From: BJGO01 sp964640655 | Lineage (GTDB): Bacteria; Bacteroidota; Bacteroidia; Chitinophagales; UBA10324 | Length of the DNA: 64,000 nucleotides | Direction of reading: 5' to 3' | NCBI GenBank assembly: GCA_964640655.1 | Contig: CAZXFT010000002.1 | Location: 62,001 to 126,000 of the forward strand | Shown here: piece after piece, positions 36,986 to 46,229 of the stretch | How positions within the stretch are numbered: the first letter of the stretch is position 1 | Layout: every line of letters starts with the position of its first letter | Position numbers and translations under genes: made by a program | Notes under the pieces: generated by a model | Database searches by the model: none | What the model was told of the DNA's origin: nothing | Seen by the model: the letters and a program-made list of their open reading frames with translations, nothing else

Positions 36986-38550
36986 TAAATTTCTTTGCGT
37001 AAACGGGCTACAGGAATATCCAATTGCTCACGGTATTTGGCAACGGTACGACGAGCTATGTTGTAACCTTTCTCATTCAACAACTTAGTCAGCTTTTGAT
37101 CACTGAGTGGCTTCTTCTTGCTTTCTGCTTCAATTAAGTCAGTAAGAATCTTTTTAACTTCACGCGTAGAAACTTCGTCGCCGCTGTCAGTGCTGAGTGA
37201 TTCGCTGAAAAATGATTTAAGTTTAAAAGTGCCGAACTCGGTTTGTATGTATTTGCTGTTTGCCACACGCGAAATGGTACTGATGTCCATGCCAATGATA
37301 TCTGCAATGTCTTTCAGAATCATAGGCCGCAACTTTGTGTCATCGCCGGTTAGGAAGTACTCGCGTTGATAATCAACAATAGCATTCATCGTAAACAGAA
37401 GAGTGTTTTGTCTTTGACGAATGGCATCGATAAACCACTTGGCGGAATCTATCTTCTGTTTAATAAACATCACAGCCTCTTTCTGCTTTTTATCTTTTTG
37501 TGCATTTAGACTGTATTCTTTAAGCATTTCTTTGAAGTTGCTGCTGATGCGCAGGTCTGGCACATTCATTCCGTTCAACGTTACTTCCAACTCTCCATCG
37601 TTATTGGTTAAATAAAAATCGGGTAACAGGAAATATTCTGCCGTTGAACTACCCTGATATGCTGAACCCGGTTTAGGATTTAACTTCAATATTGTCTCCA
37701 TCACCATTTTGAAACTATCATCCTGTACTTCTAATTGCTTTTGCAATTTTTCATAATGCTTCTTAACAAACTCGTCAAAATAATTTTCTACTACATCAAT
37801 GGCAATCTTATTAATAACCGGATGTTCCTTGATTCGCTGAATTTGTAACAACAAACATTCCTTCAAATCGCGTGCACCCACACCGGCAGGCTCCAACTGT
37901 TGAATCAACTTCAGCAAGGTTTCCAATTCGGTCTCGTTAGTTTCGATGTTAATGCTGAAAGCAATGTCATCTACCATGGCATCAAGTGTGCGTCGTAAAT
38001 AACCGTCGCCATCAATACTGCCCACAATGTATTGAGCCAATTGCATCTGGCGCTCGTTCAGGTCAAGCATCAAAAGCTGCTCTTCCAAAAATTCATGAAA
38101 GCTGCGTGAAACAGCCACCGGGGTGCCGCGTGTCATTTCGGCATCGGGGTCACGTTCGGCGCTCAGTTTGTAATCTGCTACCTCATCATCGTCTGCCAGG
38201 TATTCACTCAGGTCGGGTTCACTGTCGCTTGGTGTATCATCTGCCTCAGATTCTTCATCAAAAGTTTCTATCTCTTCAACTTTTTCCTGTAGATTATTCA
38301 CTTCAGCTTCGTCGTCGGCTCTATTGTCCTCTTCATCCTGCGAAACAGGAGTTTCCATATCTGCATCACTTTCATTTACCACCGGCATTTCATCTTCGTC
38401 TTCTCCTTCTTCCAAAGCCGGATTGGCTTCCATCTCTTCTTTAATACGTTCTTCAAGGTTTGCAGTAGGTATCTGCAACAGTTTCATAAACTGAATTTGT
38501 TGCGGTGATAGTTTTTGTAATTGTTTTAAGTATTGACCTTGCTTTAACAT
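36985..38550 (-). CDS. rpoN: RNA polymerase sigma-54 factor RpoN
   Basis: 521 residues from the ATG at 38548-38550 (the longer frame begins with TTG). Region I begins MLKQGQYLKQLQKLSPQQIQFMKLLQIPTANLEERIKEEMEANPALEE, partly listed; region II is a strongly acidic stretch (~50-130, Glu/Asp-rich); region III includes the core-binding part (LNPKPGSAYQG) and the C-terminal RpoN box ARRTVAKYRE. Sigma-54 directs transcription at -24/-12 promoters with enhancer-binding activators, none of which is encoded here. Expressed divergently from asnS. Confidence 0.96.
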   Translation of the reverse strand: MLKQGQYLKQLQKLSPQQIQFMKLLQIPTANLEERIKEEMEANPALEEGEDEDEMPVVNESDADMETPVSQDEEDNRADDEAEVNNLQEKVEEIETFDEESEADDTPSDSEPDLSEYLADDDEVADYKLSAERDPDAEMTRGTPVAVSRSFHEFLEEQLLMLDLNERQMQLAQYIVGSIDGDGYLRRTLDAMVDDIAFSINIETNETELETLLKLIQQLEPAGVGARDLKECLLLQIQRIKEHPVINKIAIDVVENYFDEFVKKHYEKLQKQLEVQDDSFKMVMETILKLNPKPGSAYQGSSTAEYFLLPDFYLTNNDGELEVTLNGMNVPDLRISSNFKEMLKEYSLNAQKDKKQKEAVMFIKQKIDSAKWFIDAIRQRQNTLLFTMNAIVDYQREYFLTGDDTKLRPMILKDIADIIGMDISTISRVANSKYIQTEFGTFKLKSFFSESLSTDSGDEVSTREVKKILTDLIEAESKKKPLSDQKLTKLLNEKGYNIARRTVAKYREQLDIPVARLRKEI

Positions 38551-38666
38551 TGTAAATATTTGCGTTTGCAATATACAGCCTATGTGTCAAATATGCCGCT
38601 GCTGTGCTTTTCACAGCCTTGCACAAAAGAATCACTAATTTCGCGGCTCAATTTTTACTCTTATTT

Positions 38667-40187
38667 ATGACTCTTATTTCTATCAAAGAAATGCAAGCGT
38701 TTGTCGGGCAAACGGTGCGTTTGCAGGGCTGGGTTTCGAACAAACGCTCCGGCAAAGGTTTGTTTTTTATTGTCATGCGCGATGGCAGTGGTTTTTGTCA
38801 GTGTGTGGTTGATGAAGCTAAAGTATCTGCTGAAGCCTTTGAAAATGCACGCCGCTTAACAATGGAAAGTTCTTTTTCTATTGAAGGCACTATCGTTAAA
38901 GATGACAAGCAAATGGGTGGTTATGAACTGCAGGCCACTTCGCTCAGCGTTTTTGGTATTGCCGATGAATTTCCAATAGCCAAAAAAGAACACGGTGTTG
39001 ACTTTTTAATGGACAACCGTCATCTGTGGCTGCGTAGCCGCCGTCAGTGGGCCATCATGAAAATACGTAACCGGATTATCTTTTCCATTCACAGCTTTTT
39101 TCAGGAAAACGATTTTGTAGAAATGGATGCACCCTTATTTACAGGCAATGCCTGCGAAGGAACAAGCACCCTGTTTGAAACCGATTTCTACGGAGAGCCT
39201 GCATATCTTTCTCAATCAGGTCAGTTGTATGGCGAAGCTATGGCTATGGCTATGGGTAAGATTTACACATTCGGCCCTACATTCCGTGCCGAGAAATCCA
39301 AGACACGCCGCCATCTTTCAGAGTTCTGGATGATAGAACCCGAAATGGCTTTTTATGATTTGGATATGAACATGGATTTGATTGAAGACATGTTACGATA
39401 TGTGGTGCAGGATGTACTCAAACATTGCGAAGCAGAACTTCTGATTATAGAACGTGATGTTACGGTTCTAAAAAATATCACACAACCTTTTCCACGCATC
39501 ACTTACGAACAAGCTGTTCGAATGATAAAAGGCGAAGAAGCAGTGAATGGAAAATATTCCATCGCTACGTTTGAGCAGGACTTAAAAGATGTGCAGGAAA
39601 AAATTGTTGCTATACAAAATGAGATTTCTGATCGTGAAGCTAAAATTGCCGGAGGAACATTGAAAAAAGGTGAGGTGAGCTTTAATCAGGCTAAGGTCGA
39701 TGCATTGAAAAATGATTTAAAAGATCTTGAAGAACAGACTCGCAATATTCCACAATGGATTAACAGTGCCCGGAATTTTGAATTTGGCAACGACTTTGGT
39801 GGCAGCGATGAAACCGTATTAACCCGTTTGTTCGATACACCTATTATGGTTTACAACTGGCCGCACGAAGTAAAAGCCTTTTATCTTAAACGCGATAAAG
39901 ATGCCCGTTGGGCCAAAGGAGTGGATGTGTTAGCACCGGAGGGATATGGTGAAATTGTTGGCGGTGGCGAACGTGAAACAGATATTACCTTACTGAAAGA
40001 AAAAATTGTTGAGCACCAGTTACCAATGCAGGCATTCGAATGGTATTTGGATTTACGTCGTTATGGTTCAGTGCCGCATGCAGGATTCGGGCTCGGTCTG
40101 GAGCGCCTTGTTGCATGGGTTTGTAAACTGCCACACGTTCGCGAAACCATTCCTTTCCCGCGTATGTACGGAAGAATATTGCCATAA
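38667..40187 (+). CDS. asnS: Asparagine-tRNA ligase with inserted coiled coil
   Basis: 506 residues from the ATG at 38667; the longer frame from 38604 adds 21 residues and runs through the -7-like TAATTTCG. The OB-fold anticodon domain (VRLQGWVSNKRSGKGLFFIVMRDGS) is followed by class II motifs: motif 2 FRAEKSKTRRHLSEFWMIEPE and motif 3 HAGFGLGLERLVAW. Between residues ~292 and ~370 a Lys/Glu-rich segment (DLKDVQEKIVAIQNEISDREAK...) interrupts the catalytic domain; it is absent from the E. coli-type enzyme but common in Bacteroidota. Charges tRNA-Asn. Confidence 0.96.
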   Translation: MTLISIKEMQAFVGQTVRLQGWVSNKRSGKGLFFIVMRDGSGFCQCVVDEAKVSAEAFENARRLTMESSFSIEGTIVKDDKQMGGYELQATSLSVFGIADEFPIAKKEHGVDFLMDNRHLWLRSRRQWAIMKIRNRIIFSIHSFFQENDFVEMDAPLFTGNACEGTSTLFETDFYGEPAYLSQSGQLYGEAMAMAMGKIYTFGPTFRAEKSKTRRHLSEFWMIEPEMAFYDLDMNMDLIEDMLRYVVQDVLKHCEAELLIIERDVTVLKNITQPFPRITYEQAVRMIKGEEAVNGKYSIATFEQDLKDVQEKIVAIQNEISDREAKIAGGTLKKGEVSFNQAKVDALKNDLKDLEEQTRNIPQWINSARNFEFGNDFGGSDETVLTRLFDTPIMVYNWPHEVKAFYLKRDKDARWAKGVDVLAPEGYGEIVGGGERETDITLLKEKIVEHQLPMQAFEWYLDLRRYGSVPHAGFGLGLERLVAWVCKLPHVRETIPFPRMYGRILP

Positions 40188-40205
40188 CAAGCATTCTCAT
40201 CAAAT

Positions 40206-40237
40206 AAAAAGAGCTTGTCATTTGGCAAGCTCTTTTT
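40206..40237. terminator. Bidirectional intrinsic terminator between asnS and the DUF4920-like gene
   Basis: GAGCTTG (40211-40217) pairs with CAAGCTC (40226-40232), flanked by A5 (40206-40210) and T5 (40233-40237), so it reads as a terminator from both sides. It separates asnS (+) from the convergent gene ending at 40257. Confidence 0.88.
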
Positions 40238-40256
40238 ATTTCAAGTTATAGAAAAG

Positions 40257-40766
40257 TTATTTCAATACAAAAGCACCTGTGGCTTCATAGCGCAAGCGTT
40301 TCAAGGGCTCGGTGATTGCATCAATTTCTTCTTTGGTTTTCTTGGCATCTTCGGCATAGTGCTTTAATTCTTCAACCGACATAATTTCATAGTAGGCCGA
40401 GCCATTCAGTATTACTGTCTTACCAGCAATATCTCTCGGCAGGAAGAAAGCATATCCTTTAAACTTTATAAATAAATCGAGTCCATCTTCTGTTCGCACA
40501 TTCAGCCAGCAACCTTTGGTTTGACAAATGGACTGACAAGTACCCTTAATCATTAAAGGATAAAACTCGTTTTGAGTGAGCCCGGTTTCTATCTGTTGTT
40601 TAGTTTCAAAAGAATTTGGTATAGTGAATGATTTTCCAAAAGAGCCATCAGCATTTTGCTTGGCGTATTCTTTGTCTTTGGATTTATAATAGTTCTTGCT
40701 ACTTTTTTGAGCAAATGATTGTAGCCCAATATGTACAATTACTATCAGTGTAAGGATGTATTTCAT
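40257..40766 (-). CDS. DUF4920 domain-containing exported protein
   Basis: 169 residues from the ATG at 40764-40766; this start gives a clean signal peptide (MKYILTLIVIVHIGLQSFAQ), while a longer frame to 40844 would place 26 residues ahead of it. The mature protein is small and carries GTCQSICQTKGCWLNVRTEDG, with three Cys and a segment typical of DUF4920 proteins that resemble copper-related or OB-like folds. Function unknown; periplasmic by inference. A 17-bp element seen also before the broken T9SS gene lies seven bases upstream of the ATG. Confidence 0.82.
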   Translation of the reverse strand: MKYILTLIVIVHIGLQSFAQKSSKNYYKSKDKEYAKQNADGSFGKSFTIPNSFETKQQIETGLTQNEFYPLMIKGTCQSICQTKGCWLNVRTEDGLDLFIKFKGYAFFLPRDIAGKTVILNGSAYYEIMSVEELKHYAEDAKKTKEEIDAITEPLKRLRYEATGAFVLK

Positions 40767-40773
40767 GATCTTA

Positions 40774-40790
40774 AAATTTATGTACACGAA
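40774..40790 (-). promoter_or_regulatory. Shared upstream element, copy 1 (before DUF4920-like gene)
   Basis: On the minus strand this is TTCGTGTACATAAATTT, which matches 16 of 17 bases with the element at 42471-42487. It contains the palindrome TGTACA and ends seven bases before the ATG of the DUF4920-like gene. Confidence 0.5.
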
Positions 40791-40843
40791 AATAACTATT
40801 ACTTCACCATTAAAGTTGACTTGAAGCATCTGAAAGCTTTTCA

Positions 40844-42452
40844 TTATCGTTGAACAATCAACTTGGATTTAAAAACTGAGGTATCATTATTCACAAGCAT
40901 CACATACAAACCACTGTTGAGTGATGATAAATCAATCTTTATGTGCCCCTCCTGAATAGCATAATTTACTTGACATAGGCGACCATCTATGCTGAATAAC
41001 CTTATCTGAATATTCTTATTCAGATTTTCGGGTACTGATAAAGTAGTACTTACAGATGCTGGATTGGGGAAAGTCAGGAGGTTGTTGTCGTTAATGAAAT
41101 TTGTATTAGAGCTATAGTGGGCTATAAAATGGGTAATACTATTCTGTTTAAAGGGGAAGGGATAATTCCGGCAGCTATAAGTTCGTAATGCACCTATGAG
41201 TATGTTTTGATCTGCATGGTTGATGTATATTACAGTGTTGACAGAATCAGGTAATGGATAGCATAAATACTCGCTATCAAATTCAGGATAGTATGTTTTC
41301 TGAATGATTAGTGAATTTCGTTGATGACAAGAGTCAATATAGTATTGAGTGAATGATTTGTCGTCGTTAAGTTTAAACGAATTGAGGTATGAATAATTGA
41401 TATTGGTATGGCGATAAATCTTTTTTACAGTACTAAAGTTTAGCGCCGTGTCGCCAGCGTAGAATAATATTGTATCTTTATCTGAATTAAAGCAAAAAAC
41501 AAAGACCGAATCATCTTGTGCTTTTATTTGTGCCTTGCACCAGAAATAGGCTTTTGGTAGTGTTATTTGTTTTCTGTTTAATAGTTTCAGCTGCTTGTCA
41601 AAAACATCAATATATAGCATATCAGCCGTATCCAATGGCGTCTGAACTAAAAAAATTCGATTATGAGTTTTATCTAAACAAGAGTAATGCATATTTGAGA
41701 TTGTAGTATCTATAAATTGCATAGAACTATTCTGTATAAGATAGCAACTCATAATCGCAGGATATCTGTTAAGATGAACTTTATTGCCAATCATTGACAT
41801 TGCAGTATAATAACCGGCCATAGTAATGGTATCGACTTGTACTATACTTTGATAAGGTTCAGAAGTATAGCTTTCACCTATGGCACTTATTCTATTTTGT
41901 GAATTAATTGCCCTTCATTATCAACAAGAAGTTGAATCATCAGCATTGGCATTTGTTGTTGGAGTATAGTATCGTAATATCCATTACACCCGGTTAAAAT
42001 ATAGTAATCATTATATGGTATGATATCGTTGATGACTGTGCTTCCCTGAATTAATAGTTTAGAAGAAATTAGTGTGCCATTGGTTTCATACTTATTCAGA
42101 AATAATTTTCTTTCTGAGTCAACCATCCTTAAGTGAAACCATAATATATACCCCCCCAGTTATCAATTAATACAAATGATTTTCCTTCAGAACTTACATA
42201 ATATGCACTGTCACTCCAAAGAAATTCGCCTTGATTATTTATGGCAGTAATAAAATTGCCCTTACCACCTTTAGGATAGGTATAATAGTAATTGCCTCTT
42301 TTGTCGTAAGCTATCGAATGAATTTCAGTTGGACTATTTTTTTTACAAAATCCATCATCGGGTACAGCACTGTATGAAAATATTAATGGTAAGTCCTGAG
42401 CGTTCACGAATGTACAAATGAATAGCAGTCCAATGGAGTAAAGTGTTTTCAT
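40844..42452 (-). pseudogene. Frameshifted gene for a T9SS-sorted secreted protein (three fragments)
   Basis: The pieces lie in order: 42129-42452 (signal peptide MKTLYSIGLLFICTFVNAQ and first ~107 residues), 41887-42126 (79 residues), and 40844-41821 (325 residues ending in a T9SS sorting domain, LTFPNPASVSTTLSV to FKSKLIVQR). The first break is in a run of seven G (minus strand of 42151-42157): one extra G would join the frames. The second is near four A (41895-41898): one extra A would join them. Each needs one inserted base in a homopolymer, so either sequencing error, phase-variable tracts or true decay fits. Rejoined it would be about 535 residues; function unknown. Confidence 0.78.
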
Positions 42453-42470
42453 GTATCAGTATATGAATGT

Positions 42471-42487
42471 AAATATATGTACACGAA
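42471..42487 (-). promoter_or_regulatory. Shared upstream element, copy 2 (before the frameshifted T9SS gene)
   Basis: Minus-strand TTCGTGTACATATATTT, 16 of 17 bases identical to 40774-40790, ending 18 bases before the ATG at 42450-42452. Confidence 0.5.
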
Positions 42488-42502
42488 GTATTGATTAAAC
42501 CG

Positions 42503-42526
42503 ATTACATTGTCATGAGAATGTAAT
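42503..42526 (-). terminator. Hairpin after the LytTR regulator gene (possible terminator)
   Basis: ATTACATT (42503-42510) pairs with AATGTAAT (42519-42526) around an eight-base loop, three bases after the stop of the response regulator. The minus-strand T-run is weak, so it may be a stabilising 3' hairpin or a regulatory site rather than an efficient terminator. Confidence 0.45.
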
Positions 42527-42528
42527 TT

Positions 42529-43251
42529 TTACAAACTCATTAACTCCTTAAATCTTACTGCCTGACGTGTACTCACTTCAACTGAGTTGCCCGACTTCAA
42601 TGTTACGTGAAGGCCTCCCTTGAAATAACTCTCAATGTTCTGAATGTAGTTGAGGTTAATCATCTGTTGGCGGTTTACACGAAAGAACATGTCCTGAGGT
42701 AGTTTCTCTTCCAGCAGGTTCAGCGATTTATGCAGCAAAGGTTTTTTATTTTCGAAATATACCTTTACGTAGTTGCCGGCGCTTTCAAGTAAGAATATAT
42801 CTGCAATCCGAACGAAATAACATTTGTCGCCATCCTTAATAAAAACCTGCGAGTTGCCGGTAAGATTGTTGTTGCCTGCTCGCGCTATGCGCTCTTCAAT
42901 TTGTTTGCTTGCTTTTTCAATAGCTTGTTGCAGGCGTTCCTGTTTTACCGGCTTTAATATGTAATCGAGTGCATTGGTTTCAAAGGCTTTGATGGCATAC
43001 CGATCGTAAGCTGTTACAAAAATCACTTCTGGTGAATGAGTCAACTCTTCCAGAAAATCGAAACCATTTTTCTCGGGCATAGATATGTCTAGAAACAACA
43101 AGTCTGGCTTGAGTGTGTCTACCATATCAAGTGCCTCATCAGCATTAGCTGCTTCTCCAACCACCTGTATCTGCGGAAAGTCGTTGAGCATAAACTTTAA
43201 TTCATTGCGTGCCAGCGCTTCATCGTCAATGAGTAGTGCTTTTATTTTCAT
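42529..43251 (-). CDS. LytTR-family response regulator
   Basis: 240 residues. N-terminal receiver domain with acidic pocket (LLIDDE) and phospho-acceptor Asp55 (LLFLDISMPEKNGFDFL); C-terminal LytTR DNA-binding domain (~145-240) with FVRIADIFLLESAGNYVKVYF and RVNRQQMINLNYIQNIE. It overlaps the sensor kinase gene by four bases (ATGA). LytTR regulators bind direct repeats and often control envelope or exopolysaccharide genes; targets cannot be told here. Phosphate would come from the kinase encoded just upstream. Confidence 0.95.
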   Translation of the reverse strand: MKIKALLIDDEALARNELKFMLNDFPQIQVVGEAANADEALDMVDTLKPDLLFLDISMPEKNGFDFLEELTHSPEVIFVTAYDRYAIKAFETNALDYILKPVKQERLQQAIEKASKQIEERIARAGNNNLTGNSQVFIKDGDKCYFVRIADIFLLESAGNYVKVYFENKKPLLHKSLNLLEEKLPQDMFFRVNRQQMINLNYIQNIESYFKGGLHVTLKSGNSVEVSTRQAVRFKELMSL

Positions 43252-44330
43252 ATGCTTAATGGTATTTGTATGGATGCGGTTACTGTATCGGAATCCTGTT
43301 GTTTGATATTGAACTGTGCTTTGTTATTGTACAACATAGCCAATCGTTGTCTGGTATTGTGCAGCCCTATGCCACTGTTTTCTAAATCGTGTTGTTTTTC
43401 ACTGAATGTGCCGCTGTTGTTTAAAATTATTTCAAGTCCATTTTGCCTGATACTGGCTTGCACTTGAATTGTGCCACCATTCTTGAGTTGTGAAATGCCA
43501 TGCTTGATAGCATTCTCTGCCAAGGTCATCACCATCAGTGGGGGTATTTGAATATCGTTGCTGCCGTCATCTAATTGAATATTGTAATTCAATCTTTCAC
43601 CAAAACGAATTTTTTCTAATTCTAAATAATCTCGCACCACATCAAATTCTTCTTTAAGGGTTACATATTTCTTTTGTTCTGAGTTAAGCGAGTAACGTAA
43701 TATCTCGCTCAGCAGCGTAACAGCTTCGCGGGCTTTGTTAGTATCTGTGACAGTCAGTGATCGAATGCTGTTCAGTGCATTGAATAAAAAATGCGGATTA
43801 ATCTGATTGCGTAGATTCAATAATGTCGCATCTTTTAACTGCGACTGTGCAATCACCTGTGCATACTTGGCTTTTTGGAAATTTTCAAAATATTGAAATA
43901 CAAAATACAGCAGTGACCAAAGTAGAAATACAGCATAGACATTAATCATACTCAGATAGAAGTATGCCCAGTAAGTATCTAAAGAGATTGTTGGTGCTGT
44001 CATTTCAATCTTAAACAGAAAGAATGCAAACACAAACAGCATAGCATCAATCAAGGTAAGAACGATAAAATAGAATACAGTTACTGCTAAAGCACCAAAC
44101 AACATGTTGCGTATCAGCTTTAGTATGTTCAGCTGAAACCAACGGTATTCTTTAATTGCCAGTCGGTAAAAATGTGTTACCGCAATACCGGTTACGCCAC
44201 TCAGTAAAAAGTATAATCCCGAATAAGGCAACTGCATGTTAAACAGAGGCAGTGACAGATAATTGACCAGTGTATAGAAAGTCCATCCACCAAATTGCAA
44301 AGCCCAGTATAGTTGCTGCTTGTTCGTCAC
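43248..44330 (-). CDS. LytS/YehU-type sensor histidine kinase
   Basis: 360 residues, GTG start at 44328-44330. About four N-terminal membrane helices and no extracellular sensor domain visible, then the dimerisation/phospho-acceptor segment LRNQINPHFLFNALNSIRSL (His180) typical of the His_kinase family, and an ATPase domain with MVMTLAENAIKHGISQLKNGG and GIGLHNTRQRLAMLY. Forms an inner-membrane two-component pair with the LytTR regulator encoded next. The stimulus is unknown. Confidence 0.95.
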   Translation of the reverse strand: MTNKQQLYWALQFGGWTFYTLVNYLSLPLFNMQLPYSGLYFLLSGVTGIAVTHFYRLAIKEYRWFQLNILKLIRNMLFGALAVTVFYFIVLTLIDAMLFVFAFFLFKIEMTAPTISLDTYWAYFYLSMINVYAVFLLWSLLYFVFQYFENFQKAKYAQVIAQSQLKDATLLNLRNQINPHFLFNALNSIRSLTVTDTNKAREAVTLLSEILRYSLNSEQKKYVTLKEEFDVVRDYLELEKIRFGERLNYNIQLDDGSNDIQIPPLMVMTLAENAIKHGISQLKNGGTIQVQASIRQNGLEIILNNSGTFSEKQHDLENSGIGLHNTRQRLAMLYNNKAQFNIKQQDSDTVTASIQIPLSI

Positions 44331-44333
44331 GAA

Positions 44334-45233
44334 CTAGAAATAATAAGGTGTTACGGTATATCCTTTTTTGCGAAGTAAATTCACTAATCCACGTTCACCG
44401 GCTAAGTGCAGTGCACCGACGGCAACAAAAGTGGGTGCACGCATCATAATCATCGGCAACTGATTTGCCCATTTTTCATTACGTTGATATAACAATGTTT
44501 CTATCTCTTCCTTACTGTATGTTTCATCGTACATCAGTTTCTCCAATTCATCCAATTGTTGAGTGCGATAAAGTTTAGTCATCTTGCCTAAGTCACTGAT
44601 GCTTTTATATTTTTCCTGAACAAACTGTTTGAGCAATTCTGTTTGACGCTCAATAGAAAACTGGTTGAACAAAGCGTTCACCTGATCTTCAACATTTTCC
44701 AGTCCAATTACTTCTTTGTATTCTTTTTTGGCGCGTTGTTGAAAATAGTTATCCATTAATACTGAACCGGGTGGAACGGGATAATATTTGGCTTGTATTA
44801 ATTGGAGCAGTGTAACATTTATCGTCATAGGATTAAGCGCATTGAACAGGGCTAAGTCATATCCGCTCAATTCATTTAACCATAGGTTGGTGGCTTTATA
44901 TAAATCATCGGGTAATACTTCTTTCAAGGTCTGACCTTTTAACATGGTGGCAGGCAACATCTTCATAGATGTGCTGCTATCTAAAATCATCTCGCCGGCT
45001 ACCTGTGTACACTTACCATAATAATCCATAACCAAAGGCAGGCTGTCTAAATATTGTTGTGTGAGCAAATGCATTGTGCCAAAGAGGTAAGAAGATTTGC
45101 GTAAACCATTTCCACTGATTTCGTAAAAAATGGCTTTATCGGTTTTGTAGGTACTGTTCTGTGCAGTGCCGGTATGAATGCCGTTCAGCCAGATTAGAAA
45201 AAGGAAAATCAAAACGCGCTGAATAGAATTCAT
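44334..45233 (-). CDS. TraB/GumN family protein, exported
   Basis: 299 residues from the ATG at 45231-45233, which yields a signal peptide (MNSIQRVLIFLFLIWLNGIH...AQ); a longer frame to 45278 is unlikely. TraB/GumN features are SYLFGTMHLLTQQYLDSL near the N-terminus and TFVAVGALHLAGERGLVNLLRKKGYTV at the C-terminus, with the paired GTMH/GALHL motifs. The family is thought to include metal-dependent proteases (as in TIKI); substrate unknown. It ends three bases before the kinase gene, so the three genes form an operon. Confidence 0.9.
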   Translation of the reverse strand: MNSIQRVLIFLFLIWLNGIHTGTAQNSTYKTDKAIFYEISGNGLRKSSYLFGTMHLLTQQYLDSLPLVMDYYGKCTQVAGEMILDSSTSMKMLPATMLKGQTLKEVLPDDLYKATNLWLNELSGYDLALFNALNPMTINVTLLQLIQAKYYPVPPGSVLMDNYFQQRAKKEYKEVIGLENVEDQVNALFNQFSIERQTELLKQFVQEKYKSISDLGKMTKLYRTQQLDELEKLMYDETYSKEEIETLLYQRNEKWANQLPMIMMRAPTFVAVGALHLAGERGLVNLLRKKGYTVTPYYF

Positions 45234-45313
45234 AGTGTAAGTTTTGTTAGCACAAAAATATATGCCACTGGGCAGCAAAATGTGCTAATTACATTAATGA
45301 GGAATGAAAATGA

Positions 45314-46219
45314 TTAGTGATAAAACTGCAATACCCAGTTATACAGATTAAATTTTCCGCTAGCCAGTTTCTTTTCAATATCTGCAAGCATTTTAGCTTG
45401 ATTTAAATCCTGCAATCGGTTTTTCTGTATCAGACGTATAGCCTTTTCCAACAGTAGTTGTGCTCGTTTATTATTTTGACGCAATGCCGCACTATGTTTT
45501 TGAATAGCCGTCATAAGTTCTTGAATACCACTGCCGCTGATGGCAACGGTTTTCAAAACCGGTACACTTGCGGCACCGTGGTGAGAAGCGGTGAGCATAC
45601 GTAGATTCTTAAGCAGTGCATCTGCTCCTTCCCGGTCTGCTTTGTTCACAACAAAGAGATTCGCTATTTCCATCAAACCGGCTTTCATGGTTTGAATATC
45701 GTCGCCAGCTTCGGGCACAAGAACCACTATTGTGGTGTCTGCCAATCCTGCAATCTCCACTTCAGATTGTCCTACCCCAACTGTTTCAACCAAAATAATG
45801 TCAAATGGAAAGCTGCGCATCACGTCGGTAACTTCTATAATCTTATCCGACAAACCGCCTAAAGAACCGCGCGATGCCAAAGAGCGGATATATACATTGG
45901 GATGATTGAAGTAATCGGTTAAGCGTATTCTGTCGCCGAGAATGGCGCCATAGTTAAATGGTGATGATGGATCAACAGACACGACGCCTACTTTCTTATT
46001 CTGATTTACATATTCGGCTAGCAATGCATTTACCAGTGAACTTTTTCCTGCACCCGGAGGTCCGGTAATTCCTACCAACGGAATCTGATGTTGCACAATT
46101 AAGCGTGACAATATTTCCTGTGAATCGGGATGATCATTTTCTACAAGAGAAATGACACGGGCTAAGGCTTTATAGTCGGCTTGTTTTAATTGTTGAAGCA
46201 GCGCAGTTGCTGTTGACAT
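45314..46219 (-). CDS. meaB: Methylmalonyl-CoA mutase-associated GTPase MeaB (ArgK family)
   Basis: 301 residues. G-domain motifs are GPPGAGKS (53-60), DPSSPFNYGAILGDRIRL (switch region), VETVGVGQSEVEIA and VVNKADREGAD (NKxD). The family protects and reloads methylmalonyl-CoA mutase with adenosylcobalamin. No mutase gene is present in this window. It follows the anti-sigma factor gene by ten bases and may share its mRNA. Confidence 0.93.
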   Translation of the reverse strand: MSTATALLQQLKQADYKALARVISLVENDHPDSQEILSRLIVQHQIPLVGITGPPGAGKSSLVNALLAEYVNQNKKVGVVSVDPSSPFNYGAILGDRIRLTDYFNHPNVYIRSLASRGSLGGLSDKIIEVTDVMRSFPFDIILVETVGVGQSEVEIAGLADTTIVVLVPEAGDDIQTMKAGLMEIANLFVVNKADREGADALLKNLRMLTASHHGAASVPVLKTVAISGSGIQELMTAIQKHSAALRQNNKRAQLLLEKAIRLIQKNRLQDLNQAKMLADIEKKLASGKFNLYNWVLQFYH

Positions 46220-46229
46220 AAAATAATAA

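Noticed and set aside
37986..38444. 152-residue plus-strand frame opposite rpoN
   Set aside because: It mirrors the acidic region of rpoN, giving a His/Arg/Leu-rich shadow with no recognisable domain.
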